DNA of 64,000 nt from contig NZ_CAMPJO010000011.1 in the NCBI RefSeq assembly GCF_946886895.1, positions 40,860-104,859 on the forward strand, written 5' to 3'. The notes beneath the pieces are model-generated. The model worked only from the letters and a program-made list of their open reading frames with translations, did no database searches and was not told the origin of the DNA. Below are positions 54,614 to 64,000 of this stretch, one piece after another. Position 1 is the first letter of the stretch. Every line of letters begins with the position of its first letter. Both the position numbers and the translations under genes were made by a program. The DNA comes from an uncultured Marinobacter sp. (lineage in GTDB: Bacteria > Pseudomonadota > Gammaproteobacteria > Pseudomonadales > Oleiphilaceae).

Positions 54614-54630
54614 TTAGTCCTCGACTCGCC

Positions 54631-55065
54631 TTAGTCTTCGACTTTACCGCCCGCGGCAGTGATCGCCTCGCGTGCGCCTTTGGTCACCTTCAGACCCTTG
54701 ACGGTCACTGCGCGGCTCAGCTCGCCGGACAGAATAACCTTCGCTTCACGAATTTCTTCGCGAACGATGTCAGCCTTCTTCAGGGCCTCGAGATCGACTA
54801 CGTCACCGTCAACTTTCGCCAGTTCGTTCAGACGAATTTCAGCCACATAGCGCTGCTGACGCGAGGTGAAACCGAATTTCGGAAGACGACGGGCCAACGG
54901 CTGCTGGCCACCCTCAAAACCAGGCGCCACACTGCCGCCGGAACGGGCTTTCAGACCCTTGTGACCACGACCACCGGTCTTGCCAAGGCCGCTACCGATA
55001 CCGCGACCCACGCGCTTTGCGGCGGGACGTGAACCAGGCTCCGGACTAAGTTCGTTCAGACGCAT
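54631..55065 (-). CDS. rplO: 50S ribosomal protein L15
   Basis: 144 residues. The N-terminal [22 protein letters not shown] and glycine-rich [18 protein letters not shown] extension reach into the 23S core in uL15. One base separates it from rpmD. Confidence 0.98.
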   Translation of the reverse strand: MRLNELSPEPGSRPAAKRVGRGIGSGLGKTGGRGHKGLKARSGGSVAPGFEGGQQPLARRLPKFGFTSRQQRYVAEIRLNELAKVDGDVVDLEALKKADIVREEIREAKVILSGELSRAVTVKGLKVTKGAREAITAAGGKVED

Positions 55066-55066
55066 C

Positions 55067-55255
55067 TTAGTTCTCCTCTACCTGAACCAGGTAGTTAACC
55101 CGGTTGATCATTCCGCGGATGGAAGGTGTATCTTCCACTTCCACGGTATGACCGATTTTACGAAGACCCAGGCCCTTCACGCACAACTTGTGCTTGGGCT
55201 GACAGCCGATAGGGCTGCGGGTCAGTGTTACTCTGATCGTTTTTGCGTTCGCCAT
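55067..55255 (-). CDS. rpmD: 50S ribosomal protein L30
   Basis: 62 residues from the ATG at 55255 ([18 protein letters not shown]). The frame is open upstream inside rpsE. uL30 motif [24 protein letters not shown] is present. Between rpsE (4-bp gap) and rplO. Confidence 0.98.
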   Translation of the reverse strand: MANAKTIRVTLTRSPIGCQPKHKLCVKGLGLRKIGHTVEVEDTPSIRGMINRVNYLVQVEEN

Positions 55256-55259
55256 GACT

Positions 55260-55760
55260 TCAACCCAGAATCTCTTCCACGGATTTACCGCGCTTGGCTG
55301 CAATATCTTCAGGCGCTTGAGTTGCCTGGAGACCCTTGATGGTGGAACGTACCACGTTCACCGGATTGGTAGACCCGTAACACTTGGACAGTACGTTCTG
55401 CACACCTGCTACTTCCAGTACGGCACGCATCGCGCCACCGGCGATGATACCGGTACCTTCTGATGCAGGCTGCATGTATACCTTGGAGCCACCATGCTGC
55501 GCTTTAACCGCATACTGTAGGGTATTTCCGTCAAGCGGGATGTCGACCATGTTCTTGCGTGCAGCTTCCATCGCTTTCTGGATCGCAACGGGCACTTCAC
55601 GCGCCTTGCCACGACCGAAACCAACGCGTCCTTTACCATCACCCACTACAGTCAGTGCAGTGAAGGCAAAAATACGACCGCCCTTAACAACCTTGGCGAC
55701 GCGATTGACCTGAACCAGCTTCTCCTGGAGCTCAGGCGCCTTCTGTTCGTTAACGCTCAT
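55260..55760 (-). CDS. rpsE: 30S ribosomal protein S5
   Basis: 166 residues from the ATG at 55760; a GTG three codons earlier (55769) is possible, but the AGGTGGGG ribosome site fits the ATG. Conserved [35 protein letters not shown] (fidelity loop) and [22 protein letters not shown] are present. It works in decoding accuracy and translocation. Confidence 0.98.
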   Translation of the reverse strand: MSVNEQKAPELQEKLVQVNRVAKVVKGGRIFAFTALTVVGDGKGRVGFGRGKAREVPVAIQKAMEAARKNMVDIPLDGNTLQYAVKAQHGGSKVYMQPASEGTGIIAGGAMRAVLEVAGVQNVLSKCYGSTNPVNVVRSTIKGLQATQAPEDIAAKRGKSVEEILG

Positions 55761-55772
55761 CTTCCCCACCTC

Positions 55773-56120
55773 TTAGAATTGCAAGCCAGCTTCACGGGCT
55801 GCGTCGGCCAGAGCCTGGACACGGCCGTGATAACGGTAACCGGAGCGGTCAAAAGCAACCTGCTCAACACCTGCCGCCTTGGCACGCTCAGCAATCAGCT
55901 GACCCACCTTTTTGGCAGCATCCACGTTACCGGTTGCACCCTGGCGCAGCTCCTTATCCAACGTGGAGGCAGAAGCCAGCACTTTGCTGCCATCCGCAGT
56001 AGTGACCTGGGCGTACATGTGACGCGGTGTGCGATGGACGCACAGGCGATTGGTACCCAGCTCACGGATCTTCATGCGCACTTTGCGTGCGCGACGCAAT
56101 CTTTCGTTATTCGCGCTCAT
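55773..56120 (-). CDS. rplR: 50S ribosomal protein L18
   Basis: 115 residues with the basic N-terminus [28 protein letters not shown] and the C-terminal [21 protein letters not shown] of uL18. It binds 5S rRNA with L5 and L25. Confidence 0.98.
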   Translation of the reverse strand: MSANNERLRRARKVRMKIRELGTNRLCVHRTPRHMYAQVTTADGSKVLASASTLDKELRQGATGNVDAAKKVGQLIAERAKAAGVEQVAFDRSGYRYHGRVQALADAAREAGLQF

Positions 56121-56129
56121 AGTCCCGCC

Positions 56130-56663
56130 TTATTTCTTCTTGGCTTCTTTGCGTCTGACCTGCTCATCCGCATAACGAACACCCTTACCCTTATAAGGCT
56201 CGGGCGGACGGAACGCGCGGACTTCCGCAGCGACCTGGCCAACCTGTTGCTTGTCGATACCGCGAATCACAACTTCCGTATTGGACGGAGTTTCTGCGGT
56301 AATCCCCTCGGGCAGCTCATACTCAACCGGGTGCGAAAAACCCAGCGTCAGATTGAGCTTCTTACCTTGCGCTTGGGCACGGTAACCTACGCCCGTCAGC
56401 TGGAGCTTACGCTCGAAGCCTGTGGATACACCGGTCACCATATTGTTAACCAGTGCACGAGTAGTACCAGCAAGAGCGCGGGACTGTTTAGCACCATCGC
56501 GAGCCGCAAAGCGCAGAACGTTTTCTTCCTGCTTTACTTCAACCGCTTGGTGAATGGTGAATTGAAGCGCTCCCTTGGAGCCCTTCACACTAATTTCCTG
56601 TCCGTTCAGCTTAACCTCAACACCGGAAGGCAGCACGACAGGATTATTGGCAACCCTGGACAT
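56130..56663 (-). CDS. rplF: 50S ribosomal protein L6
   Basis: 177 residues starting [16 protein letters not shown], with the two uL6 repeats and the C-terminal motif [24 protein letters not shown]. Near the sarcin-ricin loop and factor-binding site. Nine bases separate it from rpsH and nine from rplR. Confidence 0.98.
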   Translation of the reverse strand: MSRVANNPVVLPSGVEVKLNGQEISVKGSKGALQFTIHQAVEVKQEENVLRFAARDGAKQSRALAGTTRALVNNMVTGVSTGFERKLQLTGVGYRAQAQGKKLNLTLGFSHPVEYELPEGITAETPSNTEVVIRGIDKQQVGQVAAEVRAFRPPEPYKGKGVRYADEQVRRKEAKKK

Positions 56664-56672
56664 GTGGTTCTC

Positions 56673-57065
56673 CTAGAATACGGTGCAGATGACTTCGCCA
56701 CCCACGCCAGCAGCACGTGCGGCGCGGTCTGTCATAACGCCCTTGGACGTTGAGACAATCGCGACTCCCAAACCACCGGACACTTTCGGCAGTTCCCCAG
56801 CGCCCTTGTACTGGCGCAGACTCGGACGACTGACCCGCTTGATCTCTTCAATAACCGGCTTGCCGCCGAAATACTTCAGAGTGATCGTCAGCTCGGGCTT
56901 CGCGTCAGCTGAAACGGAAAAATCCTGAACGTAGCCTTCGTCTTTGAGAACCTGGGCCACGGAGATCTTCATCTTTGAAGACGGCATGGCCACGTCGGCC
57001 TTTTGTGCCATCTGTGCGTTGCGAATACGGGTAAACATATCCGCAAGCGTATCTTGCATACTCAT
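56673..57065 (-). CDS. rpsH: 30S ribosomal protein S8
   Basis: 130 residues from [20 protein letters not shown], the same length and start as in E. coli; the frame continues upstream to 57122 without homology. The C-terminal [26 protein letters not shown] is typical uS8. In E. coli S8 is the translational repressor of the spc operon. Confidence 0.98.
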   Translation of the reverse strand: MSMQDTLADMFTRIRNAQMAQKADVAMPSSKMKISVAQVLKDEGYVQDFSVSADAKPELTITLKYFGGKPVIEEIKRVSRPSLRQYKGAGELPKVSGGLGVAIVSTSKGVMTDRAARAAGVGGEVICTVF

Positions 57066-57153
57066 TGGTATGAGACTCCTGATCTTTTTAGTTGTGCAGC
57101 GGCGCGCCGCACCGCTTACCAACAGGCACCCGACCTGAGTCAGGGCACCTATC

Positions 57154-57459
57154 TTACCAGCTTGCCTTGGTCAGGCCCGGAACGTCACCGCGCATGCCGT
57201 ACTCACGGAGTTTGATCCGTGACAGCTCGAACTTGCGCAGAACGCCGTGGGGACGACCAGTCACCTGGCAACGATTACGAAGACGCGACGGAGAAGCATC
57301 GCGAGGAAGCTGTTGCAGCTTCATCTGTGCGTCCCACCGGTCATCATCGCTGGTAGTCGGGTTCTTGATAATCGCCTTGAGCTCTGCACGCTTCGCTGCA
57401 AACTTCGCAACGGTTTTCTCGCGCTTGAGCTCCCGGTTTTTCATGGAAACCTTAGCCAT
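57154..57459 (-). CDS. rpsN: 30S ribosomal protein S14 (zinc-free type)
   Basis: 101 residues, the long form without the CxxC zinc site. It has [23 protein letters not shown] and the C-terminal [41 protein letters not shown]. 88 bp before rpsH, the largest gap of this part of the operon; I saw no clear signal in it. Confidence 0.98.
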   Translation of the reverse strand: MAKVSMKNRELKREKTVAKFAAKRAELKAIIKNPTTSDDDRWDAQMKLQQLPRDASPSRLRNRCQVTGRPHGVLRKFELSRIKLREYGMRGDVPGLTKASW

Positions 57460-57471
57460 TACACTCGTTCC

Positions 57472-58011
57472 TTATTTCTTGAACGGAAAGCCGAAGGCTT
57501 TCAGCAGTTCACGACCTTCATCGTCGGTACCGGCAGTGGTGGTAATGGTGATGTCAAGACCACGGATCTTGTCGACTTTGTCGTACTCGATCTCGGGGAA
57601 AATGATCTGCTCACGCACACCCATGCTGTAGTTACCACGACCATCGAACGACTTGGGATTCAGACCACGGAAGTCACGAATGCGGGGTACCGCAATGTGA
57701 ACCAGGCGATCAAAGAAGTCCCACATACGCTCGCCGCGCAGGGTAACTTTACAACCGATAGGCCAACCTTCACGGATTTTGAAGCCCGCGACGGATTTAC
57801 GCGCCTTGGTGACAACCACTTTCTGGCCTGCCAGGCGTTCAAGATCCGCCACAGCATTCTCAATCAGCTTCTTGTCACCAACCGCTTCGCCGACACCCAT
57901 GTTCAGGGTGATCTTTTCGATACGCGGCACCTGCATCACGTTCTTGTAGCCGAACTCTTTCTGCAGGGCGGGTACCACTTCCTTACTGTACTGCTCTTTC
58001 ATGTTAAGCAT
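57472..58011 (-). CDS. rplE: 50S ribosomal protein L5
   Basis: 179 residues from [24 protein letters not shown]. uL5 motifs [15 protein letters not shown] and [20 protein letters not shown] are present. It binds 5S rRNA and contacts the P-site tRNA. Confidence 0.98.
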   Translation of the reverse strand: MLNMKEQYSKEVVPALQKEFGYKNVMQVPRIEKITLNMGVGEAVGDKKLIENAVADLERLAGQKVVVTKARKSVAGFKIREGWPIGCKVTLRGERMWDFFDRLVHIAVPRIRDFRGLNPKSFDGRGNYSMGVREQIIFPEIEYDKVDKIRGLDITITTTAGTDDEGRELLKAFGFPFKK

Positions 58012-58026
58012 CGTAACCACCACCGC

Positions 58027-58347
58027 TTACTGGTTATCGACAGCTTCGTTCGTGGACTTGAAGATCCGCACTTTCGCGCCGTCTTCCTTATTCTGGAAGC
58101 CTACACGATCGGCTTTGCCGGTCTGCGGATTAAAAATAGCCACGTTGGAAGCCTGGATAGGTGCTTCTTTTTCGACGATGCCACCTGGGGTGCCCAGCAT
58201 CGGGTTCGGCTTGGTGTGCTTCTTGATCATATTGATCCCTGAAACCACCACACGTCCATCGTCCTGAACCTTCAGGACTTTACCACGTTTGCCTTTATCT
58301 TTCCCCGTGGTGACGATTACTTCGTCATCTCGTTTGATCTTTTTCAT
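58027..58347 (-). CDS. rplX: 50S ribosomal protein L24
   Basis: 106 residues. An N-terminal KOW motif ([21 protein letters not shown]) and [13 protein letters not shown] are typical of uL24, an early assembly initiator on 23S rRNA. Between rplN and rplE. Confidence 0.98.
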   Translation of the reverse strand: MKKIKRDDEVIVTTGKDKGKRGKVLKVQDDGRVVVSGINMIKKHTKPNPMLGTPGGIVEKEAPIQASNVAIFNPQTGKADRVGFQNKEDGAKVRIFKSTNEAVDNQ

Positions 58348-58364
58348 AACCGGCCTCTGGTCCT

Positions 58365-58733
58365 CTAAAGTACTTCGGGTGCCAGTGAGATAATTTTCAT
58401 GAACTTCTCATTCCGCAGTTCACGGGTAACCGGTCCGAAGATACGGGTACCAATCGGTGCGTCCTGATTGTTCAGAAGTACTGCCGCATTTCCGTCGAAA
58501 CGGATCAGCGAACCGTCGGGACGGCGAACACCCTTGCGAGTGCGCACCACAACAGCTTTCAGGACCTGGCCTTTCTTCACCTTACCGCGGGGGATGGCTT
58601 CCTTGACGGTCACCTTGATAATGTCTCCCACGCTGGCATAACGCCGGTGTGAACCGCCCAGGACCTTGATGCACATCACCTGACGCGCACCGCTGTTATC
58701 CGCGACTTCAAGCATTGTCTGAGTCTGAATCAT
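58365..58733 (-). CDS. rplN: 50S ribosomal protein L14
   Basis: 122 residues starting [31 protein letters not shown]. Conserved [21 protein letters not shown] and [18 protein letters not shown] of uL14. First gene of the classical spc operon, but only 18 bp after rpsQ, so S10 and spc are probably one transcript here. Confidence 0.98.
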   Translation of the reverse strand: MIQTQTMLEVADNSGARQVMCIKVLGGSHRRYASVGDIIKVTVKEAIPRGKVKKGQVLKAVVVRTRKGVRRPDGSLIRFDGNAAVLLNNQDAPIGTRIFGPVTRELRNEKFMKIISLAPEVL

Positions 58734-58751
58734 GGTTGTTCTCCGGGCGAA

Positions 58752-59018
58752 TTACACCTTGGATGCACGTTCAGTGACTTCCACCAGGGCCCAGCTCTTG
58801 GTCTTGGAGACCGGACGGGTTTCCTGAATGGTCACAGTGTCACCGATGTTGCACTGATTGCTCTCATCGTGAGCGTGAATCTTGGTTGAACGCTTCATGT
58901 ACTTGCCGTACAGAGGGTGTTTCACCTGACGCTCAACCAGAACCACGATGGATTTCTCCATCTTGTTGCTCACGACCTTGCCGCTCAGAGTTCTGGCAGT
59001 TTGGGTAGCTTCAGTCAT
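58752..59018 (-). CDS. rpsQ: 30S ribosomal protein S17
   Basis: 88 residues with [42 protein letters not shown], the OB-fold core of uS17, a primary 16S binder. One base after rpmC. Confidence 0.98.
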   Translation of the reverse strand: MTEATQTARTLSGKVVSNKMEKSIVVLVERQVKHPLYGKYMKRSTKIHAHDESNQCNIGDTVTIQETRPVSKTKSWALVEVTERASKV

Positions 59019-59019
59019 G

Positions 59020-59211
59020 TCACTGTCCTGCCTTTTCGTTCAATACTGTTTTCACGCGAGCGATGTCGCGCTTCACCCCGCCGAGAAGGTGAGACTGATT
59101 CAGCTGACCTGTCGCCTTACGCATGCGCAGGTTGAACTGCTCCTTCAGGAGGTCGATCAGCTCTTTGTTCAGCTCCTCGACTGACTTTTCACGCAGCTCT
59201 GTTGCTTTCAT
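59020..59211 (-). CDS. rpmC: 50S ribosomal protein L29
   Basis: 63 residues from the ATG at 59211, which shares one base with the rplP stop (TGATG); a GTG directly before it is also in frame. Two-helix uL29 ([32 protein letters not shown]). Located at the exit tunnel. Confidence 0.97.
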   Translation of the reverse strand: MKATELREKSVEELNKELIDLLKEQFNLRMRKATGQLNQSHLLGGVKRDIARVKTVLNEKAGQ

Positions 59212-59624
59212 CACATCACCGTCCTCGTTACGAAGGTGGTCTGTACCGGCAGTTTGGCCGCCGCGAGAGTGAAGGCTTCGCGCGCTACGTCTTCAGCAAC
59301 GCCTTCCATCTCGTAGAGCATACGGCCTGGCTGGATTTCGGCCACCCAATACTCGACAGAACCCTTACCTTTACCCATTCGAACTTCAAGCGGCTTACCG
59401 GTGATCGGCTTGTCCGGGAATATCCGGATCCAGATCTTACCGCCCCGCTTGATGCGACGAGTCATGGTACGACGCGCTGCCTCAATCTGGCGCGCAGTTA
59501 TACGCCCACGGCTGGTCGCCTTCAATCCGTATTCACCGAAGCTCACCTTGTTGGCGCGGTGAGCAAGACCGGTGTTACGGCCTTTCATTACCTTGCGAAA
59601 TTTGGTGCGTTTTGGTTGCAGCAT
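59211..59624 (-). CDS. rplP: 50S ribosomal protein L16
   Basis: 137 residues starting [30 protein letters not shown]. Conserved [36 protein letters not shown] of uL16, near the A-site. Coupled to rpmC; 12 bp after rpsC. Confidence 0.98.
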   Translation of the reverse strand: MLQPKRTKFRKVMKGRNTGLAHRANKVSFGEYGLKATSRGRITARQIEAARRTMTRRIKRGGKIWIRIFPDKPITGKPLEVRMGKGKGSVEYWVAEIQPGRMLYEMEGVAEDVAREAFTLAAAKLPVQTTFVTRTVM

Positions 59625-59636
59625 AAGAGTGCCCCT

Positions 59637-60320
59637 TTACTTAGAACCTTTCTTCCCAGAGGCTTTCTTGTCAGCACGGACCTGCTCCATACCACCAAGA
59701 ATCTCACCTTTGAAGATCCATACCTTGACGCCGATTACGCCGTAAGTGGTATGCGCTTCATAGGTTGCGTAATCAATATCTGCACGCAGAGTGTGCAGAG
59801 GTACACGACCTTCGCGATACCACTCGGAACGCGCGATTTCAGCACCCCCGAGACGACCGCCGACCTGAATCTTGATACCCTTGGCACCCTGGCGCATGGC
59901 GTTCTGAACCGCACGCTTCATAGCGCGACGGAACATCACACGACGCTCCAACTGGCCGGCAACGTTTTGCGCTACCAGGCGGGCATCCAGATCCGGCTTG
60001 CGGACTTCTTCGATGTTGATGTGCACGGGCACACCCATCATCTCGCCAACTTCACGACGCAGACGATCAACATCTTCACCCTTCTTACCGATAACAATAC
60101 CGGGACGGGCAGTATGGATCGTGATTCGGGCGTTCTGAGCAGGGCGCTCGATCACAATCTTGCTGACAGACGCCTTGACCAGACGCTTGTCGAGGAACTC
60201 GCGAACCTGAATATCATTCAGCAGGTTCTTGGAGTATTCCTTTTTGTCGGCATACCAGACTGAGTTGTGCTCTTTGATCACACCCAGGCGAATGCCGGTT
60301 GGATTTACTTTATGACCCAT
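59637..60320 (-). CDS. rpsC: 30S ribosomal protein S3
   Basis: 227 residues starting [31 protein letters not shown] domain around [19 protein letters not shown] near residue 70. Part of the mRNA entry channel with S4 and S5. The basic C-terminal tail ([10 protein letters not shown]) is typical. Confidence 0.98.
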   Translation of the reverse strand: MGHKVNPTGIRLGVIKEHNSVWYADKKEYSKNLLNDIQVREFLDKRLVKASVSKIVIERPAQNARITIHTARPGIVIGKKGEDVDRLRREVGEMMGVPVHINIEEVRKPDLDARLVAQNVAGQLERRVMFRRAMKRAVQNAMRQGAKGIKIQVGGRLGGAEIARSEWYREGRVPLHTLRADIDYATYEAHTTYGVIGVKVWIFKGEILGGMEQVRADKKASGKKGSK

Positions 60321-60331
60321 CTGAGCATCTC

Positions 60332-60664
60332 CTACTTGTCGGCGACCTTGACGGTGATATGACAGGTGCGCTTGAAAATACGGTCAGCGCGCCCCTTGGC
60401 TCGAGCTTTGATTCGCTTGAGCGTCGGACCCTCATCCACCATCACGGTGGAAACCCGCAGTTCGTCAACGTCCAGACCTTCGTTGTGCTCAGCATTGGCG
60501 ATGGCAGACTCAAGAGCTTTCTTGATGACTGTTGCCGCCTTTTTTGGGCTGAAAGTCAGAATGTTCAGGGCGTCCTCAACAGCCTTGCCGCGTACTTGGT
60601 CAGCGACAAGACGTGCTTTCTGAGCTGAGAGGCGAGCGCCCTTATACTTGGCTGCTACTTCCAT
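60332..60664 (-). CDS. rplV: 50S ribosomal protein L22
   Basis: 110 residues from the ATG at 60664 ([26 protein letters not shown]); a longer open frame above it overlaps rpsS and is not used. The beta-hairpin region and the end [19 protein letters not shown] are typical uL22, which lines the exit tunnel. Confidence 0.98.
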   Translation of the reverse strand: MEVAAKYKGARLSAQKARLVADQVRGKAVEDALNILTFSPKKAATVIKKALESAIANAEHNEGLDVDELRVSTVMVDEGPTLKRIKARAKGRADRIFKRTCHITVKVADK

Positions 60665-60680
60665 TTCTATTACCTCACAA

Positions 60681-60956
60681 TCAGCGTTTAGCTTTCTTGT
60701 CGGCCGCATGACCACGATAAGTACGCGTTGCCGCGAACTCACCCAGCTTATGCCCAACCATATCTTCGGTGACATAAACCGGCACGTGCTGCTTGCCGTT
60801 GTGGACTGCAATGGTCAGGCCTACCATCTCCGGAAAGACTGTTGACCGGCGGGACCAGGTTTTGATCGGCCGCTTGTCGTTAGCTTCCAGAGCTGCCTCG
60901 ACCTTCTTCAACAGATGCAGGTCTATAAAAGGACCTTTCTTCAAAGAACGTGGCAC
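60681..60956 (-). CDS. rpsS: 30S ribosomal protein S19
   Basis: 91 residues starting [20 protein letters not shown]. Conserved [51 protein letters not shown] of uS19, in the 30S head with S13. Confidence 0.98.
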   Translation of the reverse strand: MPRSLKKGPFIDLHLLKKVEAALEANDKRPIKTWSRRSTVFPEMVGLTIAVHNGKQHVPVYVTEDMVGHKLGEFAATRTYRGHAADKKAKR

Positions 60957-60979
60957 AGCAATTACCTCTATGTAGTCGT

Positions 60980-61807
60980 TTACTTGGCCGAACGACGACG
61001 TACTATCATCTTGTCAGTACGCTTGTTCTTACGAGTCTTATGCCCTTTGGTCGGAACACCCCACGGAGTAACCGGGTGACGCCCGCCAGAGGTACGCCCT
61101 TCACCACCACCATGTGGGTGGTCAACTGGGTTCATAGCAACACCACGTACGGTTGGCCGTTTGCCGCGCCAGCGTGATGCACCCGCTTTACCAAGCTGCT
61201 TGAGGCTGTGCTCGCTGTTGGACACTTCACCCAACGTTGCGCGACAGTCTACAAGCACCTTTCGCATTTCACCTGAGCGCAGGCGGATGGTGGCATAAGC
61301 ACCTTCACGCGCTACCAGTTGTACGGATGCGCCCGCGGAGCGAGCCAACTGGGCACCTTTGCCAGGCTTGAGTTCGACGCAGTGGATCACGGAACCGACC
61401 GGAATATTCCGGAGCGGCAACGTACTGCCCACCTTGATCGGCGCGTCGATACCGGAACGCACTGGATCACCAATCTGCATACCCTTGGGAGCGATAATGT
61501 AACGACGCTCGCCATCGGCATACTTCACCAGTGCAATGTGCGCAGAGCGGTTCGGATCGTATTCGAGGCGCTCAATAACTGCCGGAATACCATCTTTGGT
61601 CCGCTTGAAATCGATAACACGGTAGTGCTGCTTGTGGCCACCACCAACGTGACGGGTAGTGATGCGACCAAAATGGTTACGACCACCCGATTTACTCTTT
61701 GTTTCCACCAACGGCTCGTAAGGGCGCCCTTTGTGCAGATCCGGGTTGTAAAGCTTTACAACGTGACGGCGTCCGGCAGATGTTGGTTTGGTTTTGACGA
61801 TCGGCAT
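60980..61807 (-). CDS. rplB: 50S ribosomal protein L2
   Basis: 275 residues. N-terminal [37 protein letters not shown] and the C-terminal peptidyl-transferase-proximal [31 protein letters not shown] are present. uL2 is needed for subunit association and near the catalytic centre. Confidence 0.98.
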   Translation of the reverse strand: MPIVKTKPTSAGRRHVVKLYNPDLHKGRPYEPLVETKSKSGGRNHFGRITTRHVGGGHKQHYRVIDFKRTKDGIPAVIERLEYDPNRSAHIALVKYADGERRYIIAPKGMQIGDPVRSGIDAPIKVGSTLPLRNIPVGSVIHCVELKPGKGAQLARSAGASVQLVAREGAYATIRLRSGEMRKVLVDCRATLGEVSNSEHSLKQLGKAGASRWRGKRPTVRGVAMNPVDHPHGGGEGRTSGGRHPVTPWGVPTKGHKTRKNKRTDKMIVRRRSAK

Positions 61808-61824
61808 ATTACGACCCCTTTACC

Positions 61825-62118
61825 TTATTCCACATCCAGAAAATCGATGTCCTGACCTTCAGCCAGCTTTACATAAGCCTTACGAATGTCATTACGCTTG
61901 CCGAACCCGCGGATAGTGCGCTTGAGCTTACCCTTACGGTTCAGAACCTGAACACCTTCGACGGTGACGTTGAACAACTGCTCAACGGCTTTTTTGATCT
62001 CGGGCTTGGTGGCATCCGGGGCTACCCGGAAAACAACCTGGCCATGCTCGGCCACCAGAGAAGCTTTTTCGGATACGTGCGGCCCAAGCAGGACCTTGTA
62101 TATGCGTTCCTGATTCAT
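61825..62118 (-). CDS. rplW: 50S ribosomal protein L23
   Basis: 97 residues with [44 protein letters not shown], typical uL23. It is the docking site for SRP and trigger factor at the tunnel exit. Overlaps the rplD stop by 4 bp. Confidence 0.98.
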   Translation of the reverse strand: MNQERIYKVLLGPHVSEKASLVAEHGQVVFRVAPDATKPEIKKAVEQLFNVTVEGVQVLNRKGKLKRTIRGFGKRNDIRKAYVKLAEGQDIDFLDVE

Positions 62119-62720
62119 CCCAGCATCTCCTCGATCTTCTTCAGAGCGGGAACCGTGACCACGACACTCTCGTACGCGACCAGGCTAACCGGATCCAGGC
62201 CCGCAACATCACGCACGTCAACGTGCGGAATGTTACGCGAGGCCAGATGCAGGTTCTGCTCGACGCTATCGGAAAGAATCAGCGCGTTGGTCACACCGAT
62301 ATCCTTCAGCTTGGCGCTAAAGGCCTTGGTCTTGGGGCTATCGACGCTCATGTCGTCAACCACAACCAGGCGCTCCTGACGGACCAGCTCGGAAAAAATA
62401 GAACGCATGGCCGCACGGTACATCTTGCGATTTACCTTCTGCTCAAAGCCACGGGGCTTGGCAGCGAAGGTTACGCCACCGGAGCGCCAGATCGGGCTGC
62501 GGATGGTGCCGGCACGGGCACGACCTGTACCCTTCTGACGCCAGGGCTTCTTACCACCACCGCTGACTTCGGAACGCGTCTTTTGAGCCTTGGTGCCCTG
62601 ACGGCCAGTTGCCATGTAAGCAGTAACCACCTGGTGAACCAGCGACTCGTTAAAATCTTTGGCGAATGCGGCATCGGATACAGAGATCCCTTTGCCGCTA
62701 CCTGTAATAGTCAATTCCAT
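62115..62720 (-). CDS. rplD: 50S ribosomal protein L4
   Basis: 201 residues with the tunnel loop ([43 protein letters not shown]) and the globular uL4 domain. In E. coli L4 also represses the S10 operon via its leader RNA. Confidence 0.98.
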   Translation of the reverse strand: MELTITGSGKGISVSDAAFAKDFNESLVHQVVTAYMATGRQGTKAQKTRSEVSGGGKKPWRQKGTGRARAGTIRSPIWRSGGVTFAAKPRGFEQKVNRKMYRAAMRSIFSELVRQERLVVVDDMSVDSPKTKAFSAKLKDIGVTNALILSDSVEQNLHLASRNIPHVDVRDVAGLDPVSLVAYESVVVTVPALKKIEEMLG

Positions 62721-62731
62721 CGCACCGCTCC

Positions 62732-63370
62732 TCAGGCTTTAACTGCAGGCTTGATGACAACATCGCCGCCAGTTGCGCCGGGGACGGCACCACTTACCAG
62801 CAGCAGGTTGCGCTCGGCGTCGACACGGACGATCTTCAGGTTCTGCACAGTCACCTGCGCATTGCCCATCTGGCCCGCCATCTTCTTGCCCTTGAATACC
62901 TTACCCGGAGTCTGGTTCTGACCAATGGAGCCCGGAGCACGGTGAGAGAGGGAGTTACCGTGGGTAGCGTCCTGCATGGAGAAATTCCAACGCTTTACGC
63001 CGCCCTGAAAACCCTTACCTTTGGACTGGCCGGTGGCATCAACCATCTGACCGTCTTCGAAGATGGAAGCAGTAATTTCGCCGCCGGCGGCCAGCTCTTC
63101 GCCTTCGCCATCAGACAGACGGAATTCCCACATACCACGACCGGCTTCGACACCCGCCTTGGCATAGTGACCTGCTTCACTCTTGGTGACGCGAGAGGAG
63201 CGACGAACGCCCACAGTGACCTGAACAGCCCTGTAGCCATCGCTTTCAAGAGTCTTGAGTTGGGTAATGCGATTGGGTTCAACCTCGATTACCGTTACGG
63301 GCAGCGCCTGCCCGTCTTCCGTAAAAATACGGGTCATACCGGCCTTACGACCGACAACACCAATTGCCAT
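62732..63370 (-). CDS. rplC: 50S ribosomal protein L3
   Basis: 212 residues starting [29 protein letters not shown]. The core extension [47 protein letters not shown] of uL3, including the glutamine that PrmB can methylate (NQTPG), is visible. Confidence 0.98.
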   Translation of the reverse strand: MAIGVVGRKAGMTRIFTEDGQALPVTVIEVEPNRITQLKTLESDGYRAVQVTVGVRRSSRVTKSEAGHYAKAGVEAGRGMWEFRLSDGEGEELAAGGEITASIFEDGQMVDATGQSKGKGFQGGVKRWNFSMQDATHGNSLSHRAPGSIGQNQTPGKVFKGKKMAGQMGNAQVTVQNLKIVRVDAERNLLLVSGAVPGATGGDVVIKPAVKA

Positions 63371-63446
63371 GTTTCACCTCTTAAGTGTACGGGGCTCTCA
63401 CCCTCTATGGCCTTATGACAGTTACACAGACTAATACCGGGCGGTA

Positions 63447-63758
63447 TTAGCCGAGGCTGATCTGAACGTCTACACCTGCTGCCAGGTCCAGCTTCATCAA
63501 AGCATCTACTGTCTTTTCCGTCGGCTCAACAATGTCAAGCAAACGCTTGTGAGTACGAATTTCATACTGATCGCGCGCGTCTTTGTTGACGTGCGGGGAG
63601 ATCAGAATAGTGTACTTTTCCTTCCGCGTCGGCAGAGGGATAGGCCCACGCACCTGAGCGCCGGTCCGCTTAGCGGTATCGACAATCTCCTGCGTGGACT
63701 GGTCGATCAGGCGATAATCAAACGCCTTCAACCGGATTCGAATCTTTTGGCTTTGCAT
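63447..63758 (-). CDS. rpsJ: 30S ribosomal protein S10
   Basis: 103 residues: [58 protein letters not shown] and the end VDVQISLG. Also the NusE transcription factor in antitermination. First gene of the S10 operon, behind a strong promoter. Confidence 0.98.
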   Translation of the reverse strand: MQSQKIRIRLKAFDYRLIDQSTQEIVDTAKRTGAQVRGPIPLPTRKEKYTILISPHVNKDARDQYEIRTHKRLLDIVEPTEKTVDALMKLDLAAGVDVQISLG

Positions 63759-63820
63759 GATGCACCAAACTCCACTCGTAGCAGCTACTTAGTTAGCCGA
63801 CCTTCAAAAAAAGGAGCCGC

Positions 63821-63849
63821 ATTGTATGCATAATACCCAACCCTGTCAA
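63821..63849 (-). promoter_or_regulatory. Sigma-70 promoter of the S10 operon
   Basis: On the minus strand a perfect TTGACA (63849-63844), a 17-bp spacer and TACAAT (63826-63821). Start of transcription is expected near 63814, giving a ~56-base rpsJ leader, much shorter than the long regulatory leader known for E. coli S10. Confidence 0.9.
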
Positions 63850-63896
63850 CAGGGATCCTGATTGACCGGGACGGGGGAGCGTTGCGACTGAAACAG

Positions 63897-63926
63897 AAAA
63901 AGGGGCTGATGAATCAGCCCCTTTTT
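63897..63926 (-). terminator. Rho-independent terminator of tuf
   Basis: AAAAAGGGGCTGAT and ATCAGCCCCTTTTT pair perfectly around a two-base loop, with flanking A/T tracts. It lies 19 bp past the tuf stop. Confidence 0.94.
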
Positions 63927-63944
63927 CCCGATCGAACGAGCAGA

Positions 63945-64000
63945 TTACTCGATGATCTTGGAGACCACGCCGGCACCAACGGTACGGCCGCCTTCACGAA
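63945..64000 (-). CDS. tuf: Elongation factor Tu, C-terminal end (partial)
   Basis: The last 18 codons read FREGGRTVGAGVVSKIIE followed by a stop, the conserved C-terminus of EF-Tu domain 3. The rest lies beyond the window. Its position before rpsJ, after the usual rpsL-rpsG-fusA-tuf string, is standard; the terminator separates it from the S10 promoter. Confidence 0.95.
   Translation of the reverse strand, partial: REGGRTVGAGVVSKIIE

Noticed and set aside
55779..60263. Several 320-350-codon plus-strand open frames opposite ribosomal protein genes
   Set aside because: All overlap highly conserved minus-strand ribosomal genes codon for codon and lack family signatures.

Overview
The window is high-GC gammaproteobacterial chromosome. 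Its best overall match is the Marinobacter/Alteromonadales-Pseudomonadales neighbourhood. The reasons are the glnE-ilvE-LPS core arrangement also seen in Pseudomonas, glnA-DUF4124-ntrBC, a complete MSHA pilus locus next to ssb and uvrA, and the S10-spc-alpha ribosomal block beginning behind tuf. The genus is an inference from synteny and protein flavour; no rRNA is present to confirm it. No tRNA, rRNA, CRISPR array, prophage or intact insertion sequence was seen.

Region 1 (1-12.2 kb) is a lipopolysaccharide (LPS) locus. It holds the end of a GT4 glycosyltransferase, a WaaE-like GT2, a YejM/LapC-like membrane sulfatase homologue, a GT2, an O-antigen ligase, six tightly coupled minus-strand sugar-transferase genes (5347-10447), an LpxL-type lipid A acyltransferase and a Kdo kinase. 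From about 4.0 to 9.6 kb it is visibly AT-richer than its surroundings, which suggests horizontally acquired outer-core or O-antigen genes.

Region 2 (12.2-28.8 kb) is mostly nitrogen control and housekeeping: ilvE, glnE (the adenylyltransferase of glutamine synthetase), a two-TM potassium channel, a CYTH protein, a porin with a candidate Pho box, dtd, pip, typA, glnA, a DUF4124 protein and ntrBC. glnA has a textbook sigma-54 promoter with two NtrC sites 31 bp apart. A third site with the same half-site spacing lies in front of ntrB. GlnA keeps the tyrosine that GlnE would adenylylate, so the transcriptional and post-translational arms of nitrogen control are both present within 16 kb.

Region 3 (28.8-44.8 kb) is a complete MSHA-type IV pilus operon on the minus strand in canonical order: mshI, a PilN-like gene, J, K, L, M, N, E, G, F, B, A, C, D, O, P, Q. 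The genes mostly overlap by 1-11 bases. MshE has the N-terminal domain that binds c-di-GMP in its family. A double-hairpin repeat lies between the major pilin gene and mshC.

Region 4 (45-50 kb) holds ssb, a YajR-like MFS transporter and, divergently, uvrA. Region 5 (50.1-64 kb, minus strand) is the tuf-S10-spc-alpha ribosomal protein block: the tuf end, rpsJ-rplC-D-W-B-rpsS-rplV-rpsC-rplP-rpmC-rpsQ, rplN-X-E-rpsN-H-rplF-R-rpsE-rpmD-rplO-secY-rpmJ, then rpsM-K-D-rpoA-rplQ. It has a near-consensus sigma-70 promoter before rpsJ and a large palindrome overlapping the predicted rpsM promoter.

I did not find a clearly new biological system. The least explained parts are the AT-rich glycosyltransferase island and several regulatory structures: the Pho box, the glnE-ilvE attenuator-like hairpin, the 45-bp palindrome by typA, the rpmJ-rpsM palindrome and the repeat inside the msh operon.
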